Source: an uncultured Lachnospiraceae bacterium (GTDB lineage Bacteria; Bacillota; Clostridia; Lachnospirales; Lachnospiraceae). Taken from it: DNA of 64,000 bases. How positions within the stretch are numbered: position 1 is the stretch's first letter; each line of letters starts with the position of its first letter. The stretch is taken from assembly GCA_902493385.1 (NCBI GenBank), contig CABUPO010000005.1, positions 62,001 through 126,000 of the forward strand, read 5' to 3'. The notes below the pieces were generated by a model. The model was not told where the DNA came from, made no database searches, and saw only the letters and a list, made by a program, of their open reading frames with translations. This document shows positions 1 to 9,888 of this stretch, piece after piece. The translations under genes were made by a program, and so were the position numbers.

Positions 1-1244
1 ATAATGCCTCGAAAGACCACGTGCTTGTTGCAGCGGCGGGAAACGATGGTCTTGCAAATGATGACAGCGATATGGAAAAAGCACAGAATATATATCCTGC
101 CGCATATCCTTTTGTTATAGGAGTTATGGCAAGCGACGAGAATAATAATATTACGTCATGGTCGGATTATGATACGGTTCCTTTTAGTGAAAATGAATAT
201 GAGATAGCGGCGCCGGGCGCTGGTATTTTGTCAACATATTATGACGGAAAATATAAATATATGAGCGGAACGTCAATGTCTGCGCCTGTTGTGTCAGGCG
301 CTGCTGCAATACTGTGGCAGTATGCAGAGGAAAATGGCATACAGAATAAGGCTGAATATGTATATGGGCAGATAAGACATGCAACAACTCATAAAGCGGC
401 GCTTACTGATGCATATGGCAGTCGGTATGAATATAATCTGCTGAATATATATGATGCTATTACAATAGAGCCTGGAATTAATACATGCGTTGGAAGCTTT
501 ATATATGCAGATGGCAGTAACGGTACATATTTTACGGACGACATAACCATATCCGACAGTGGTAGAACCAATATTTTTTGCGGGTTTGATGTATATAATA
601 CATGGAGTTCGGCTAAAGATGTGAATGTTAAGATAGAGATTGACGCAAAGGAATGCAGTATTATTTCAGAAGATGAATTAAGTATTGACAGCATGAATTA
701 TAATCAGAGGATTACAATAGATTGTTACACTTACGAAGCAAAGGTAATATCTTTTGAGGGCGAACCCGGACATACATATAAGATACCGATACGGTATACT
801 GTCACTGCGTCTGCAAAGGATAATGAAAGCATAACATTTTCAAAGGAGTATACAGATACAATTACCATAACTGTACCAAATAAGCAGACAGTATCCGAAG
901 AGCCGGTAAATAACAGCGCTGTGAATACAGATAATAGTGTGTTAGGTACAAGCGCGCAGCTTCAAAATTTCAGTATGTTAAAAGTTAAAGGTATAAAAGG
1001 TAAGAAGAAAAATCCGTTAAAAAATATTGTAAAATGGAAGAGTGTGGACGGCGCAGATAAATATATCATATATTATTCAAAAAAACGAAACGGTAATTAT
1101 AGAAAGCTTGCTGTTACAAAAAAGACGAGATATGTGCATAATATCAGCAAGAACCGAAAGTATTATTATAAAGTAAGGGGAATGAAAAAAGAAAGAGGCG
1201 GCAAAAAGAAATACAGTACGTTTTCCAAAATAATAAAAATATAA
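1..1244 (+). CDS. Secreted subtilisin-like (S8) serine protease, 3' part only
   Basis: The reading frame is open from base 3, so the start lies before the window. The visible part begins in the region before the oxyanion Asn (AAGNDG) and has the catalytic serine block SGTSMSAPVVSG about 85 residues later, as in peptidase family S8. Asp and His of the triad are outside the window. After the protease comes a beta-rich region of about 150 residues, a short polar linker, and a very lysine-rich C-terminal domain (about residues 325-407, KWKSVDGADKYIIYYSKK...) that reads as a fibronectin-III-like fold. Similar basic modules end other secreted proteins here, so it probably holds the enzyme on the cell wall. 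Role in extracellular proteolysis is inferred. Confidence 0.85.
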   Translation, partial: NASKDHVLVAAAGNDGLANDDSDMEKAQNIYPAAYPFVIGVMASDENNNITSWSDYDTVPFSENEYEIAAPGAGILSTYYDGKYKYMSGTSMSAPVVSGAAAILWQYAEENGIQNKAEYVYGQIRHATTHKAALTDAYGSRYEYNLLNIYDAITIEPGINTCVGSFIYADGSNGTYFTDDITISDSGRTNIFCGFDVYNTWSSAKDVNVKIEIDAKECSIISEDELSIDSMNYNQRITIDCYTYEAKVISFEGEPGHTYKIPIRYTVTASAKDNESITFSKEYTDTITITVPNKQTVSEEPVNNSAVNTDNSVLGTSAQLQNFSMLKVKGIKGKKKNPLKNIVKWKSVDGADKYIIYYSKKRNGNYRKLAVTKKTRYVHNISKNRKYYYKVRGMKKERGGKKKYSTFSKIIKI

Positions 1245-1246
1245 AA

Positions 1247-1286
1247 AACTGCCTGCTAACGGCCCAGGTCGTCAGCAGGCAGTTTT
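1247..1286. terminator. Bidirectional terminator between the S8 protease and ppk
   Basis: Inverted repeat AACTGCCTGCT / AGCAGGCAGTT with A-run on the left and T-run on the right. It sits between two convergent genes and can end transcripts from both sides. Confidence 0.85.
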
Positions 1287-1295
1287 AAAATCTGT

Positions 1296-3431
1296 TCAGA
1301 TAAGCAAATCCGGATTTTCCATTGGTTCAAATATGCGCGATGCATTTTTTTCTTTTTTGAATTTTTTGGTGTTGGATACTGCCTCTTTGCAGAAATATTC
1401 CTGTGAATTAAGCGGTTTGCTTCCATATGGTGAAATATGCTGGTACGAGCCGTCAGGAAGCTTTATTCTTGTTTTGACATTGTCGTTTAACTGAATGTCA
1501 AGAATGTGCTTAATGCGCTCTTTAAGGTTCTGTGCTTCGACAGGGAAAAGAATCTCAACGCGCTTGTCAAGATTTCTTGGCATCCAATCTGCGCTTCCCA
1601 TATAAATATCTTCATAACCGTCGTTATAGAAGTAGAATATTCTTGAATGCTCAAGGAAGTTTCCTACAATAGAATGAACGGCTATATTTTCACTGACGCC
1701 TGCTATGCCTACTTTAAGACAGCATATGCCCCGGACAATAAGCTCAATTTTTACTCCGGCGGCAGACGCTTCATACAGAGCGGCTATTATGTCGGCATCG
1801 CACAGAGAATTCATTTTGGCAATGATATGTGCTTTTCTGCCTTCTTTTGCGTGCTCCGTTTCTCTTGTTATGCATTCCATGAATTTGTCCCTGAGCCATA
1901 ACGGCGCAATAGACAGCTTATTCCATGATAAAGGCTCTGAATATCCGGAAAGCATATTAAATACGGCGGTTGCGTCCTCTCCAATGGGCCTTGAGCACGT
2001 AAATAATCCCATGTCAGTATAAAGCTTTGCCGTAGAATCATTATAATTACCGGTTCCGAGATGGACATATCTTCTTATGCCATCCTCCTCACGTCTTACT
2101 ACAAGAGTAATCTTGCTGTGTGTCTTAAGTCCGACAAGCCCGTATATAACATGGCAGCCTGCCTGCTCAAGCTTTCTTGCCCATATGATATTATTTTCTT
2201 CATCAAACCGCGCCTTAAGCTCTACGAGTACGGAGACCTGTTTTCCATTTTCAGCGGCGAGCGCAAGAGAAGATATGATAGGCGAATGGCTGCTTACACG
2301 GTACAGAGTCTGCTTAATTGCAAGCACATTCGGGTCTGTAGCCGCTTTCCTTACAAAGTCTACTACAGGGTCAAATGTCTGGTAAGGGTGGAATAATAAT
2401 ATATCCTGGCTGCGTATCTGTGAAAATAAATCCTTTTCAGGGTCAATCTCAAGTACAGGCTGCGGTTTGTACGGCTTATTCCTGAGATTGTCGAAGCCTT
2501 CAATTCCATACAGCTTCATAAAGAATGTAAGGTCGAGAGGCCCGTTTATTTTATAAATGTCATCGCCGTCTATATTAAAATCTTTTTTCAGCCATGAAAG
2601 AAGCCGTTTGTCAATTCCTTCTTCGACTTCAAGCTTGATAACTTCGCCCCACTGCCTCTTTTTAACCTGCTTTTCAATCTCCGTAAGAAGGTCGGCGGCC
2701 TCGTCTTCTTCTATAGTAAGGTCAGCGTTACGCATTACTCTGTATGGGTATGCGCATAATATGTCGTATCCAAGGAAAAGTTTATCTATATTCATCTCTA
2801 TAATCTGTTCCAGCATGATAAGCGATACGCTTTCGGAATCCAGTGACGGAACACGTATAAGGCGTGGAAGTACAGACGGCACCTGAACAGTCGCATACTC
2901 ATATTCCTCTTCGGATTTTGGATTACGAAGGAGAGCCGCTATATTAAGAGACTTATTCCTTATAAGCGGGAATGGTCTTGAAGAATCAACTGCCATAGGC
3001 GTAAGTACCGGATATACCTCGCGCATAAAGTAGCGTTCTACGAACTGTCTCTGGTCAGGTGAAAGGTCTTCATGATGGGTCACAAGTATAATATTGTTAT
3101 CTGCAAGAAGCGGAAGAAATGAGGAGTTGTACATTTCGTACTGCGTATCTACAAGTACATGCTCTTTTTTGCTTATTTCAGCAAGCTGCTTTGCAGGAGT
3201 CATGCCGGATATATCAGGTTTTTCATATCCTGCATTCACCATATCCTTTAACGACGCCACACGTATCATGACAAATTCGTCAAGGTTTGATGAGGTTATG
3301 CTTAAGAATTTGAGCCTCTCCAGTAAAGGAAGAGAGGTATCGCAGGCTTCGCTTAGCACTCTGTAATTAAATTCTATCCAGCTAAGCTCCCTGTTGTCAA
3401 AATATTCATGCTTTTTATAATTTGATTTCAT
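1296..3431 (-). CDS. ppk1: Polyphosphate kinase 1
   Basis: PPK1 reversibly moves the terminal phosphate of ATP onto polyphosphate. At 711 residues it has the normal length of the family and the four-domain layout: an N-terminal helical domain starting YFDNRELSWIEFNYRVL, a PHP-like domain, and two phospholipase-D-like C-terminal domains. The block HLGTGNYND carries the phospho-accepting histidine, and MGSADWMPRNLDKRVE belongs to the second C-terminal domain. The start is supported by AAAGGAGG seven bases upstream. It overlaps the 3' end of the ppx-like gene by 17 bases, so both are on one transcript and translation is probably coupled. Its 3' end lies against a bidirectional terminator. Confidence 0.96.
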   Translation of the reverse strand: MKSNYKKHEYFDNRELSWIEFNYRVLSEACDTSLPLLERLKFLSITSSNLDEFVMIRVASLKDMVNAGYEKPDISGMTPAKQLAEISKKEHVLVDTQYEMYNSSFLPLLADNNIILVTHHEDLSPDQRQFVERYFMREVYPVLTPMAVDSSRPFPLIRNKSLNIAALLRNPKSEEEYEYATVQVPSVLPRLIRVPSLDSESVSLIMLEQIIEMNIDKLFLGYDILCAYPYRVMRNADLTIEEDEAADLLTEIEKQVKKRQWGEVIKLEVEEGIDKRLLSWLKKDFNIDGDDIYKINGPLDLTFFMKLYGIEGFDNLRNKPYKPQPVLEIDPEKDLFSQIRSQDILLFHPYQTFDPVVDFVRKAATDPNVLAIKQTLYRVSSHSPIISSLALAAENGKQVSVLVELKARFDEENNIIWARKLEQAGCHVIYGLVGLKTHSKITLVVRREEDGIRRYVHLGTGNYNDSTAKLYTDMGLFTCSRPIGEDATAVFNMLSGYSEPLSWNKLSIAPLWLRDKFMECITRETEHAKEGRKAHIIAKMNSLCDADIIAALYEASAAGVKIELIVRGICCLKVGIAGVSENIAVHSIVGNFLEHSRIFYFYNDGYEDIYMGSADWMPRNLDKRVEILFPVEAQNLKERIKHILDIQLNDNVKTRIKLPDGSYQHISPYGSKPLNSQEYFCKEAVSNTKKFKKEKNASRIFEPMENPDLLI

Positions 3432-4968
3432 TGCTTATCCTCCTTTGCTTAAGAACAGGCCTTATACCGTATATTTGCTCAAAGAAATGCTTCGATCTGT
3501 CAAAATATGCTTTTTCAAGGGCAATGTCCATAAATGATTCACAGTTTATTATCAGCTTATCATTTTTTAAAGCTATTTTGACGTTGGATATCTTCTGTTT
3601 TTTACTTGTATCAAGATCGTTTGCCAGTCTGAACAGGGCGGTGATTTTGGCAGTCTTCATATATTCTTCTACTGAAATATCGCCCTCCATGTCTTCAAGA
3701 GGAGGAAATTCACCTGTATGATAAAGAACTATATTGGCTATTATCCGGTTCTCTTCATCAGACAGGCCGATTATTTCAGACGAACGAATAATTTTGTATG
3801 AGTTAGTGGAAATCTCCTGAAAATTAACGTATGCCCCGCAGTCGTGGAGTATTATGGCTATTTTTAATAACAGCCTGTCTCGCAGAGTAAGTCCTCCGGT
3901 TATTTTCATACAGTCAAATAGCTTTTCGCCTATGCGCTCTACACAGCCAGTGTGCTTTGAGTTGGAGCGGTATCGCTCTGCAAGCTCTCTTGAGGCCGAT
4001 ATAATATCCTTTGTGAAATCCCGGACCGGTTTTTTCTTTTTATGGGTTGAAATATATTCCGCAGCCATTCCGTCGCACAAATCGGTTGAATTAAATTTGA
4101 TAAATCTTGCATGATTGATATCCATTATCTGCTTGTATATCATTGCTGTAGGAAGTATAAGTCTTGACTGCTCTTCCGACGTCTCCACCATCTTTGCAAG
4201 CTCTTTATCCGAACGCTGCTTTATTGAGTTGTATATCTCGGTCATCTCAGAAGTAGAAAGCGTATCGGTTTCGGGTCTGTAGAAGCTGATATATTTTTGC
4301 AGAGAGCGTAATCCTTCGCCGACTGCAAGAATTGTATTAATGGTATATTTGTTAAAATAATTTTTATAGGATGTGTAAATATCGCCTTCAATATACTCTG
4401 ACAAAAGGTCTGTGTAGCTGTCGGCGGTACGTTCTAAATCGCTGAGGTATTCATTGATTCTTACTGAACCAAGCCTTAGATTCTGAGAAACCTTAAGAAG
4501 ACCATCTGAATAACATGTTGCCTGCGAGCTTCCAGAGCCTACCTCAACAACGAGCGCGCCTTTTTGAATGATGTCTTCAAATTCAGGTTCATTTAATGCG
4601 ACTCCCTGAAAAAGCAGGTATCTTTGCTCGGAATTGCTGAGCATATTAACCGAAAGTCCGGTGCGGACCCGGATGCGGTCAAGCAGAAAATGCCTGTTCG
4701 CCGCTTCACGAATCGAGCTTGTGGAATATGCCTTATAATGCGCTGTGCCAAAGTCTTTCATTATTTCAGTAAATCCGTTAAGTACGCTGCAAAGCTCTTC
4801 AATAAGCGGATTGGATATATAGCCGCTGGCATACGTGTCGCTTCCCAGTTCTACAATATGACGGACATGAGTCAACTGCTTAATGGTATTCTTTTTTTCA
4901 ATCTCAAATATCTTCATGGATATTTCGTTAGAGCCAACATCTATGGCTGCAAATGTGCTAACCGGCAT
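3415..4968 (-). CDS. Ppx/GppA-family phosphatase with C-terminal HD domain
   Basis: The 517 residues match the long Ppx/GppA form: an ASKHA-fold N-terminal half (IDVGSNE at 9-15) followed by an HD-type helical domain (ILHDCGAYVNF, then YHTGEFP). Being first in an operon with ppk suggests it degrades polyphosphate made by its partner. Several family motifs are altered: the second phosphate-binding loop reads VEVGSGSSQ (141-149) where D-x-G-G-G-S-x-E is usual, and the catalytic-glutamate region reads SNSEQR (111-116) where an EE pair is usual. Activity may therefore be changed; a pppGpp phosphatase or a sensing role is also possible. Start is supported by GGAGG upstream. Confidence 0.88.
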   Translation of the reverse strand: MPVSTFAAIDVGSNEISMKIFEIEKKNTIKQLTHVRHIVELGSDTYASGYISNPLIEELCSVLNGFTEIMKDFGTAHYKAYSTSSIREAANRHFLLDRIRVRTGLSVNMLSNSEQRYLLFQGVALNEPEFEDIIQKGALVVEVGSGSSQATCYSDGLLKVSQNLRLGSVRINEYLSDLERTADSYTDLLSEYIEGDIYTSYKNYFNKYTINTILAVGEGLRSLQKYISFYRPETDTLSTSEMTEIYNSIKQRSDKELAKMVETSEEQSRLILPTAMIYKQIMDINHARFIKFNSTDLCDGMAAEYISTHKKKKPVRDFTKDIISASRELAERYRSNSKHTGCVERIGEKLFDCMKITGGLTLRDRLLLKIAIILHDCGAYVNFQEISTNSYKIIRSSEIIGLSDEENRIIANIVLYHTGEFPPLEDMEGDISVEEYMKTAKITALFRLANDLDTSKKQKISNVKIALKNDKLIINCESFMDIALEKAYFDRSKHFFEQIYGIRPVLKQRRISNEIKL

Positions 4969-5041
4969 TGCTAAACCTCCGTTCGTATACTATATTCAAT
5001 ATAATATTAGTATATTTATGTTTTAATATCAAGGCATTTGC

Positions 5042-5070
5042 TTGCTTTATTGGTTATTTGCAGATATACT
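5042..5070 (+). promoter_or_regulatory. Sigma-A-type promoter of queA
   Basis: TTGCTT, a 17-base spacer and TATACT, in the divergent gap between ppx and queA, about 40 bases before the queA start. Confidence 0.55.
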
Positions 5071-5109
5071 GTAGTTAATAATTTTGAAATACATTTCAGG
5101 AGCAGACTA

Positions 5110-6135
5110 ATGAAGACCAGTGATTTTTTTTATGACCTTCCAAAGGAGCTTATTGCACAGGATCCGCTTGAAAAAAGAAGCGATTCAAGGCTGATGATTC
5201 TTGACAAAGCGACAGGGGCAGTGTCGCATAAAGTTTTTCATGATATTACTTCTATGTTAAAAAAAGGAGACTGCCTTGTTATTAACAATACGAAGGTTAT
5301 TCCGGCAAGACTTATAGGCTTACGTGAGAATACGGGCGGAAGCGTAGAGGTGCTTTTGCTTAAGAGATGCGGAGCTGATATATGGGAGTGTCTTGTAAGG
5401 CCGGGTAAAAGGCTGAGAGTGGGCGCAAGGATGACTTTCGGCGGCGGTATGCTTAAAGCGTGTATAACAGACGTCCTGGAATCAGGCAACAGGCTTGTAA
5501 GGTTTGAATATGAAGGAATATTTGAGGAGGCGCTCGATAAGCTTGGCAAGATGCCTCTTCCTCCTTATATAACGCATGAATTAAAAGATAAGAACAGATA
5601 TCAGACAGTATATGCAAAATATGAGGGCTCGGCGGCAGCGCCGACCGCAGGGCTTCACTTTACTAATGAACTTCTGGAGCAGATAAGAGCTATGGGAGTT
5701 AATATTGCAGAGGTCACTCTTCATGTCGGACTGGGTACGTTCAGGCCGGTAAAGGCAGCGGATGTAAGCGGGCATCATATGCATACGGAGTATTACAGAA
5801 TCACAGAAGCTGCGGCGGATATGATTAATAATACAAAAAAAGCTGGCGGAAGAATAATATGCGTAGGCACTACAAGCTGCAGAACAATTGAGTCAGCAGC
5901 GGATGATACAGGAGTAGTACACCCAAAAGAAGGCGATACGGATATATTTATTTATCCAGGATATAATTTTAAAGCGCTGGACGGACTTATTACTAATTTT
6001 CATCTTCCGGAATCCACGCTTTTAATGCTGGTTTCGGCTCTTGCGGGTAAGGACGCTGTGTTAAAAGCATATAAGGAAGCCGTTGAATGCCGATATCGTT
6101 TTTTTTCGTTTGGGGATGCGATGTTAATTATTTGA
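5110..6135 (+). CDS. queA: S-adenosylmethionine:tRNA ribosyltransferase-isomerase
   Basis: QueA adds the ribosyl part of S-adenosylmethionine to preQ1 in tRNA, giving epoxyqueuosine. The 341 residues agree with the family length. Typical blocks are MKTSDFFYDLPKELIAQ at the start, VINNTKVIPARL, the stretch YEGSAAAPTAGLHF, and TNFHLPESTLLMLVSA near the end. An open frame extends upstream to 5038, but the ATG at 5110 has an AGGAG eight bases before it and gives the conserved N terminus. It is followed after 37 bases by a lipid kinase, probably on the same transcript. No other queuosine genes are in the window. Confidence 0.95.
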   Translation: MKTSDFFYDLPKELIAQDPLEKRSDSRLMILDKATGAVSHKVFHDITSMLKKGDCLVINNTKVIPARLIGLRENTGGSVEVLLLKRCGADIWECLVRPGKRLRVGARMTFGGGMLKACITDVLESGNRLVRFEYEGIFEEALDKLGKMPLPPYITHELKDKNRYQTVYAKYEGSAAAPTAGLHFTNELLEQIRAMGVNIAEVTLHVGLGTFRPVKAADVSGHHMHTEYYRITEAAADMINNTKKAGGRIICVGTTSCRTIESAADDTGVVHPKEGDTDIFIYPGYNFKALDGLITNFHLPESTLLMLVSALAGKDAVLKAYKEAVECRYRFFSFGDAMLII

Positions 6136-6172
6136 CACAAAATGTTACATTTGTTAAGTGAAAGGTGAGCTT

Positions 6173-7084
6173 ATGTACAGGAATAATGGCAATAGATTAT
6201 TGTTCATATATAATCCCAATGCAGGACGGGGCGTAGTGAAGAACCATATTTCAGAAATAATTGAGACATTTTGCAGTTATGGTTATGAAGTGGCTGTGTA
6301 TGCTACTTCGGAAAAAGGCGACGCGTCTTCATGTGTGAAGCAGAAGGGCTCTGAATTTGACCGTATTGTGTGCTGCGGCGGAGACGGCACTTTGAATGAA
6401 GTTACAGACGGGCTTATGGTTCTTGATAAAGCGCCGCCGTGCGGTTATATACCCGCCGGTACGGTAAATGATTTTGCACATTCGTTTAATCTTCCGAAGA
6501 AAATGAATGAAGCGGCAGATATAGCGGTAACAGGAGTACCGGTTCTTTGCGATATCGGCGAGATAAACGGGGGTTACTTTGATTATGTGGCGGCGTTTGG
6601 AGCATTTACAGATGTTCCGTATGAGACAAATCAGGCGGCAAAAAATATACTGGGCAAGCTTGCATATCTGCTTGAGGGCGCAAAACGCCTTCGCAAAATA
6701 AGAAAATACAGCCTTACAATATATACTGACGGCGAAGTGATAGAAGACGACATTATATATGGAATGATTACTAATTCATTCAGCGTAGGAGGCTTCCTTT
6801 CTATGTTTGATGATGACGTTGCGCTGGACGACGGAGTGCTTGAGGCGTTATTTATAAAAGCTCCAAAAAATGTAATTGAGCTTCAGTCCATAATAAACGC
6901 GCTGTTATCAGGAGACGTTGAATGCAGGCATTTTTATTACAGGCACATAAGGGAAGTCAAAATCCAATCGGATGAGTATATATCGTGGACCGTTGACGGA
7001 GAGTATGGAGGAACCTACAAAGAAACGGTCATAAAGAACCATAGAAAAGCTATTCCGTTTGTAAGAGGAGTTAATGAAAATTAA
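6173..7084 (+). CDS. Diacylglycerol kinase-family lipid kinase (DgkB/YerQ-like)
   Basis: The protein shows the DAGK catalytic domain: FIYNPNAGRG near the start and the nucleotide-binding GGDGTLNEV at about residue 75, then the C-terminal beta domain ending WTVDGEYGG. Members phosphorylate diacylglycerol or related lipids at the inner membrane face, returning them to phospholipid synthesis; the exact lipid cannot be read from sequence. The ATG at 6173 has a GGTGAG ribosome site eight bases upstream, better than the GTG five codons earlier. 303 residues is typical. It follows queA closely and is separated from ppdK by a clear promoter. Confidence 0.88.
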   Translation: MYRNNGNRLLFIYNPNAGRGVVKNHISEIIETFCSYGYEVAVYATSEKGDASSCVKQKGSEFDRIVCCGGDGTLNEVTDGLMVLDKAPPCGYIPAGTVNDFAHSFNLPKKMNEAADIAVTGVPVLCDIGEINGGYFDYVAAFGAFTDVPYETNQAAKNILGKLAYLLEGAKRLRKIRKYSLTIYTDGEVIEDDIIYGMITNSFSVGGFLSMFDDDVALDDGVLEALFIKAPKNVIELQSIINALLSGDVECRHFYYRHIREVKIQSDEYISWTVDGEYGGTYKETVIKNHRKAIPFVRGVNEN

Positions 7085-7093
7085 TATTTAGTC

Positions 7094-7122
7094 TTGTATA
7101 TATTACCATTATATGTTACAAT
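7094..7122 (+). promoter_or_regulatory. Sigma-A-type promoter of ppdK
   Basis: TTGTAT, 17 bases, TACAAT, followed by a leader of about 55 bases before the ppdK start codon. Nothing riboswitch-like is visible in the leader. Confidence 0.6.
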
Positions 7123-7182
7123 GTTTATGTGAGTTTTAGAAAAAAGTAATAAATTAATAAAGAATATTTCAGGAGGTAAAGG

Positions 7183-9807
7183 ATGAAAAAATGGGTATAT
7201 TTGTTCACTGAAGGCGATGCAGGGATGCGTAATCTTCTTGGAGGAAAAGGAGCTAATCTTGCAGAGATGACTAACCTTGGACTGCCGGTTCCTCAGGGCT
7301 TTACTATTACTACAGAGGCCTGTACTCAGTATTATGAGGATGGAAGAAAGATTAATGATGAGATTCAGGAACAGATTATGGAATACATCGGCAAGATGGA
7401 AGATATTACCGGAAAGAAGTTTGGAGACAAAGAGAATCCGCTTCTTGTATCCGTACGTTCAGGCGCGCGTGCTTCTATGCCGGGAATGATGGACACAATA
7501 TTAAATCTCGGACTCAATGAAGATGTTGTTGAAGTCCTTTCAGCAAAATCAGGCAATCCAAGATGGGCATGGGACTGCTACAGAAGATTTATTCAGATGT
7601 TCTCAGATGTGGTTATGGAAGTTGGCAAGAAGTATTTTGAAGTACTTATTGATAAGATGAAGGAAGAAAAGGGAGTAACGCAGGACGTTGAGCTTACGGC
7701 AGACGACCTTAAGATGCTTGCTAACCAGTTCAAAGCGGAATATAAAGCTAAGATTGGTGAAGATTTCCCTGATGATCCTAAGGTGCAGCTGATGGAAGCT
7801 GTAAAGGCTGTATTCCGTTCATGGGATAACGACAGAGCTAACGTATACCGCCGCGACAATGATATTCCATATTCATGGGGTACGGCTGTTAATGTTCAGA
7901 TGATGGCGTTTGGTAATATGGGAGATACATCCGGAACAGGAGTAGCATTTACCCGCAATCCGTCTACAGGTGAGAAGAAGCTGGACGGCGAATTTCTTAT
8001 GAATGCACAGGGTGAGGATGTTGTTGCCGGAGTCCGTACGCCTAAGAAGATTGAAGAGATGGCTGATACTATGCCGGAAGTGTTTGAGCAGTTTAAGGAG
8101 ATTTGCAATACTCTTGAGAATCACTACAGAGACATGCAGGATATGGAATTTACTATTGAGGACAAAAAGCTATACATGCTTCAGACGCGTAACGGAAAGA
8201 GAACTCCTCAGGCGGCGTTAAAGATTGCATGCGACCTTGTAGACGAAGGAATGATTACGCCTGAAAAGGCAGTATCTATGATTGAACCGCGTAACCTTGA
8301 CGCACTTCTGCATCCGCAGTTTGACGCTAAGGCGCTTGCTGAGGCAGTTCCGATTGGTTCAGCTATTGGAGCGTCTCCGGGCTCTGCATGTGGCAGGATT
8401 GTATTTAGTGCAGAAGATGCAATGGCATGGAATGCACGGGGAGAGAAAGTAATCCTTGTACGTCTTGAGACTTCTCCGGAGGATATTGAGGGTATGAAAG
8501 CATCACAGGGTATTCTTACTGTCAGAGGAGGAAGAACTTCTCATGCGGCGGTTGTTGCGCGTGGAATGGGTACATGCTGTGTATCAGGCTGCGGCGATAT
8601 AGCGATGGATGAAGAGAATAAGAAGTTTACTCTTGCAGGAAAAGAGTTTCATGAGGGTGATGAGATATCCATAGACGGCTCAACAGGAAAGATATATGAC
8701 GGAGTTATTCCTACGGTAGATGCAGTTATAGCAGGTGAATTTGGACGTATTATGGAATGGGCTGACAGCTTCAGAAGGCTTAAGGTACGTACTAACGCAG
8801 ATACACCGCAAGACGCCAGGAAGGCAAGAGAGCTTGGAGCAGAAGGAATTGGTCTTTGCAGAACTGAGCATATGTTCTTTGAAGGCGATAGGATTGACGC
8901 TTTCCGCGAAATGATATGTTCTGATACAGTAGAGGAGAGAGAAGCAGCTCTTGATAAGATTCTCCCTATGCAGCAGGGAGATTTTGAACAGTTATATGAA
9001 GCGCTTGAAGGATGCCCTGTTACTATACGTTTCCTTGACCCGCCGCTTCATGAATTTGTTCCTACTGAGGAAGCGGATATTAAGAAGCTTGCTGACAGCA
9101 AGGGCAAATCAGTCGAAGAGATTAAGACAATGATTGCATCACTCCATGAATTTAACCCTATGATGGGACATCGTGGATGCCGTCTTGCAGTAACTTATCC
9201 TGAGATTGCAAAGATGCAGACAAAAGCTGTAATAAGAGCAGCTATTAATGTTAATGACAGACATCCTGACTGGAATATTAAGCCGGAGATTATGATTCCT
9301 CTTATCGGAGATATAAAAGAGCTTAAGAATGTTAAGAGTGTTGTATGCAGCACTGCCGATAAAGAGATAGAAAAAGCTGGTTCTAAGATAGAATATGAGG
9401 TTGGTACAATGATTGAGATACCTCGTGCATGTCTTACAGCAGATGATATAGCTAAAGAAGCTGATTTCTTCTGTTTCGGAACTAACGACCTTACACAGCT
9501 TACATTTGGATTCTCACGTGATGATTCAGGTAAGTTCCTTGAGGAATACTATAAAGCTAAGATATTTGAGAGCGATCCGTTTGCAAGACTTGACCAGAAT
9601 GGCGTAGGAAAGCTTATGGAGATGGCAATTAAGCTTGGCAAGCCTGTTAATCCTGACCTTCATATTGGAATATGCGGCGAACATGGCGGAGACCCTACAA
9701 GTATTGAGTTCTGCCATAAGATTGGACTTGATTATGTATCATGTTCACCGTTCAGAGTACCTATAGCAAGACTTGCAGCGGCACAGGCTGCTATCGCCAA
9801 TAAGTAA
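7183..9807 (+). CDS. ppdK: Pyruvate, phosphate dikinase
   Basis: PPDK interconverts pyruvate + ATP + phosphate and PEP + AMP + pyrophosphate; in fermenting Clostridia it serves PEP supply or pyrophosphate-linked glycolysis. Length 874 is canonical. Seen are the N-terminal ATP-grasp part (GGKGANLAEMTNLGLPVPQGFTI), the swivelling domain with the phospho-histidine in GGRTSHAAVVARGMG, and the PEP/pyruvate barrel ending CGEHGGDP and CSPFRVPIARLAAAQAA. Start has AGGAGG nine bases upstream. Codon use and strong signals point to high expression. The last codons are partly repeated 1.7 kb downstream, which marks the 3' end as an insertion site. Confidence 0.98.
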   Translation: MKKWVYLFTEGDAGMRNLLGGKGANLAEMTNLGLPVPQGFTITTEACTQYYEDGRKINDEIQEQIMEYIGKMEDITGKKFGDKENPLLVSVRSGARASMPGMMDTILNLGLNEDVVEVLSAKSGNPRWAWDCYRRFIQMFSDVVMEVGKKYFEVLIDKMKEEKGVTQDVELTADDLKMLANQFKAEYKAKIGEDFPDDPKVQLMEAVKAVFRSWDNDRANVYRRDNDIPYSWGTAVNVQMMAFGNMGDTSGTGVAFTRNPSTGEKKLDGEFLMNAQGEDVVAGVRTPKKIEEMADTMPEVFEQFKEICNTLENHYRDMQDMEFTIEDKKLYMLQTRNGKRTPQAALKIACDLVDEGMITPEKAVSMIEPRNLDALLHPQFDAKALAEAVPIGSAIGASPGSACGRIVFSAEDAMAWNARGEKVILVRLETSPEDIEGMKASQGILTVRGGRTSHAAVVARGMGTCCVSGCGDIAMDEENKKFTLAGKEFHEGDEISIDGSTGKIYDGVIPTVDAVIAGEFGRIMEWADSFRRLKVRTNADTPQDARKARELGAEGIGLCRTEHMFFEGDRIDAFREMICSDTVEEREAALDKILPMQQGDFEQLYEALEGCPVTIRFLDPPLHEFVPTEEADIKKLADSKGKSVEEIKTMIASLHEFNPMMGHRGCRLAVTYPEIAKMQTKAVIRAAINVNDRHPDWNIKPEIMIPLIGDIKELKNVKSVVCSTADKEIEKAGSKIEYEVGTMIEIPRACLTADDIAKEADFFCFGTNDLTQLTFGFSRDDSGKFLEEYYKAKIFESDPFARLDQNGVGKLMEMAIKLGKPVNPDLHIGICGEHGGDPTSIEFCHKIGLDYVSCSPFRVPIARLAAAQAAIANK

Positions 9808-9822
9808 TACACTGGCGGAAAT
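9781..9822 (+). repeat. ppdK 3'-end direct repeat, copy 1 (intact gene end)
   Basis: The last nine codons and 15 following bases of ppdK. A second copy at 11458-11499 matches at 38 of 42 positions and would encode AQAAIASK-stop against AQAAIANK-stop here. The changes are mostly silent, as expected if one copy came from a related strain or species. Confidence 0.8.
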
Positions 9823-9850
9823 GATAGTGAAACAATATTAAAATTAAGGA

Positions 9851-9888
9851 ACTGCTCTTTATGTTTCGGCATAAAGGGCAGTTTTTTT
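9851..9888 (+). terminator. Rho-independent terminator of ppdK
   Basis: ACTGCTCTTTATG / CATAAAGGGCAGT around a TTTCGG-type loop, followed by T7. A near-identical terminator recurs at 13081-13118 (36 of 38 bases). Confidence 0.93.

Noticed and set aside
2061..2396. Long plus-strand frames across ppk and ppx
   Set aside because: They are shadows of well-conserved minus-strand genes and lack ribosome sites.
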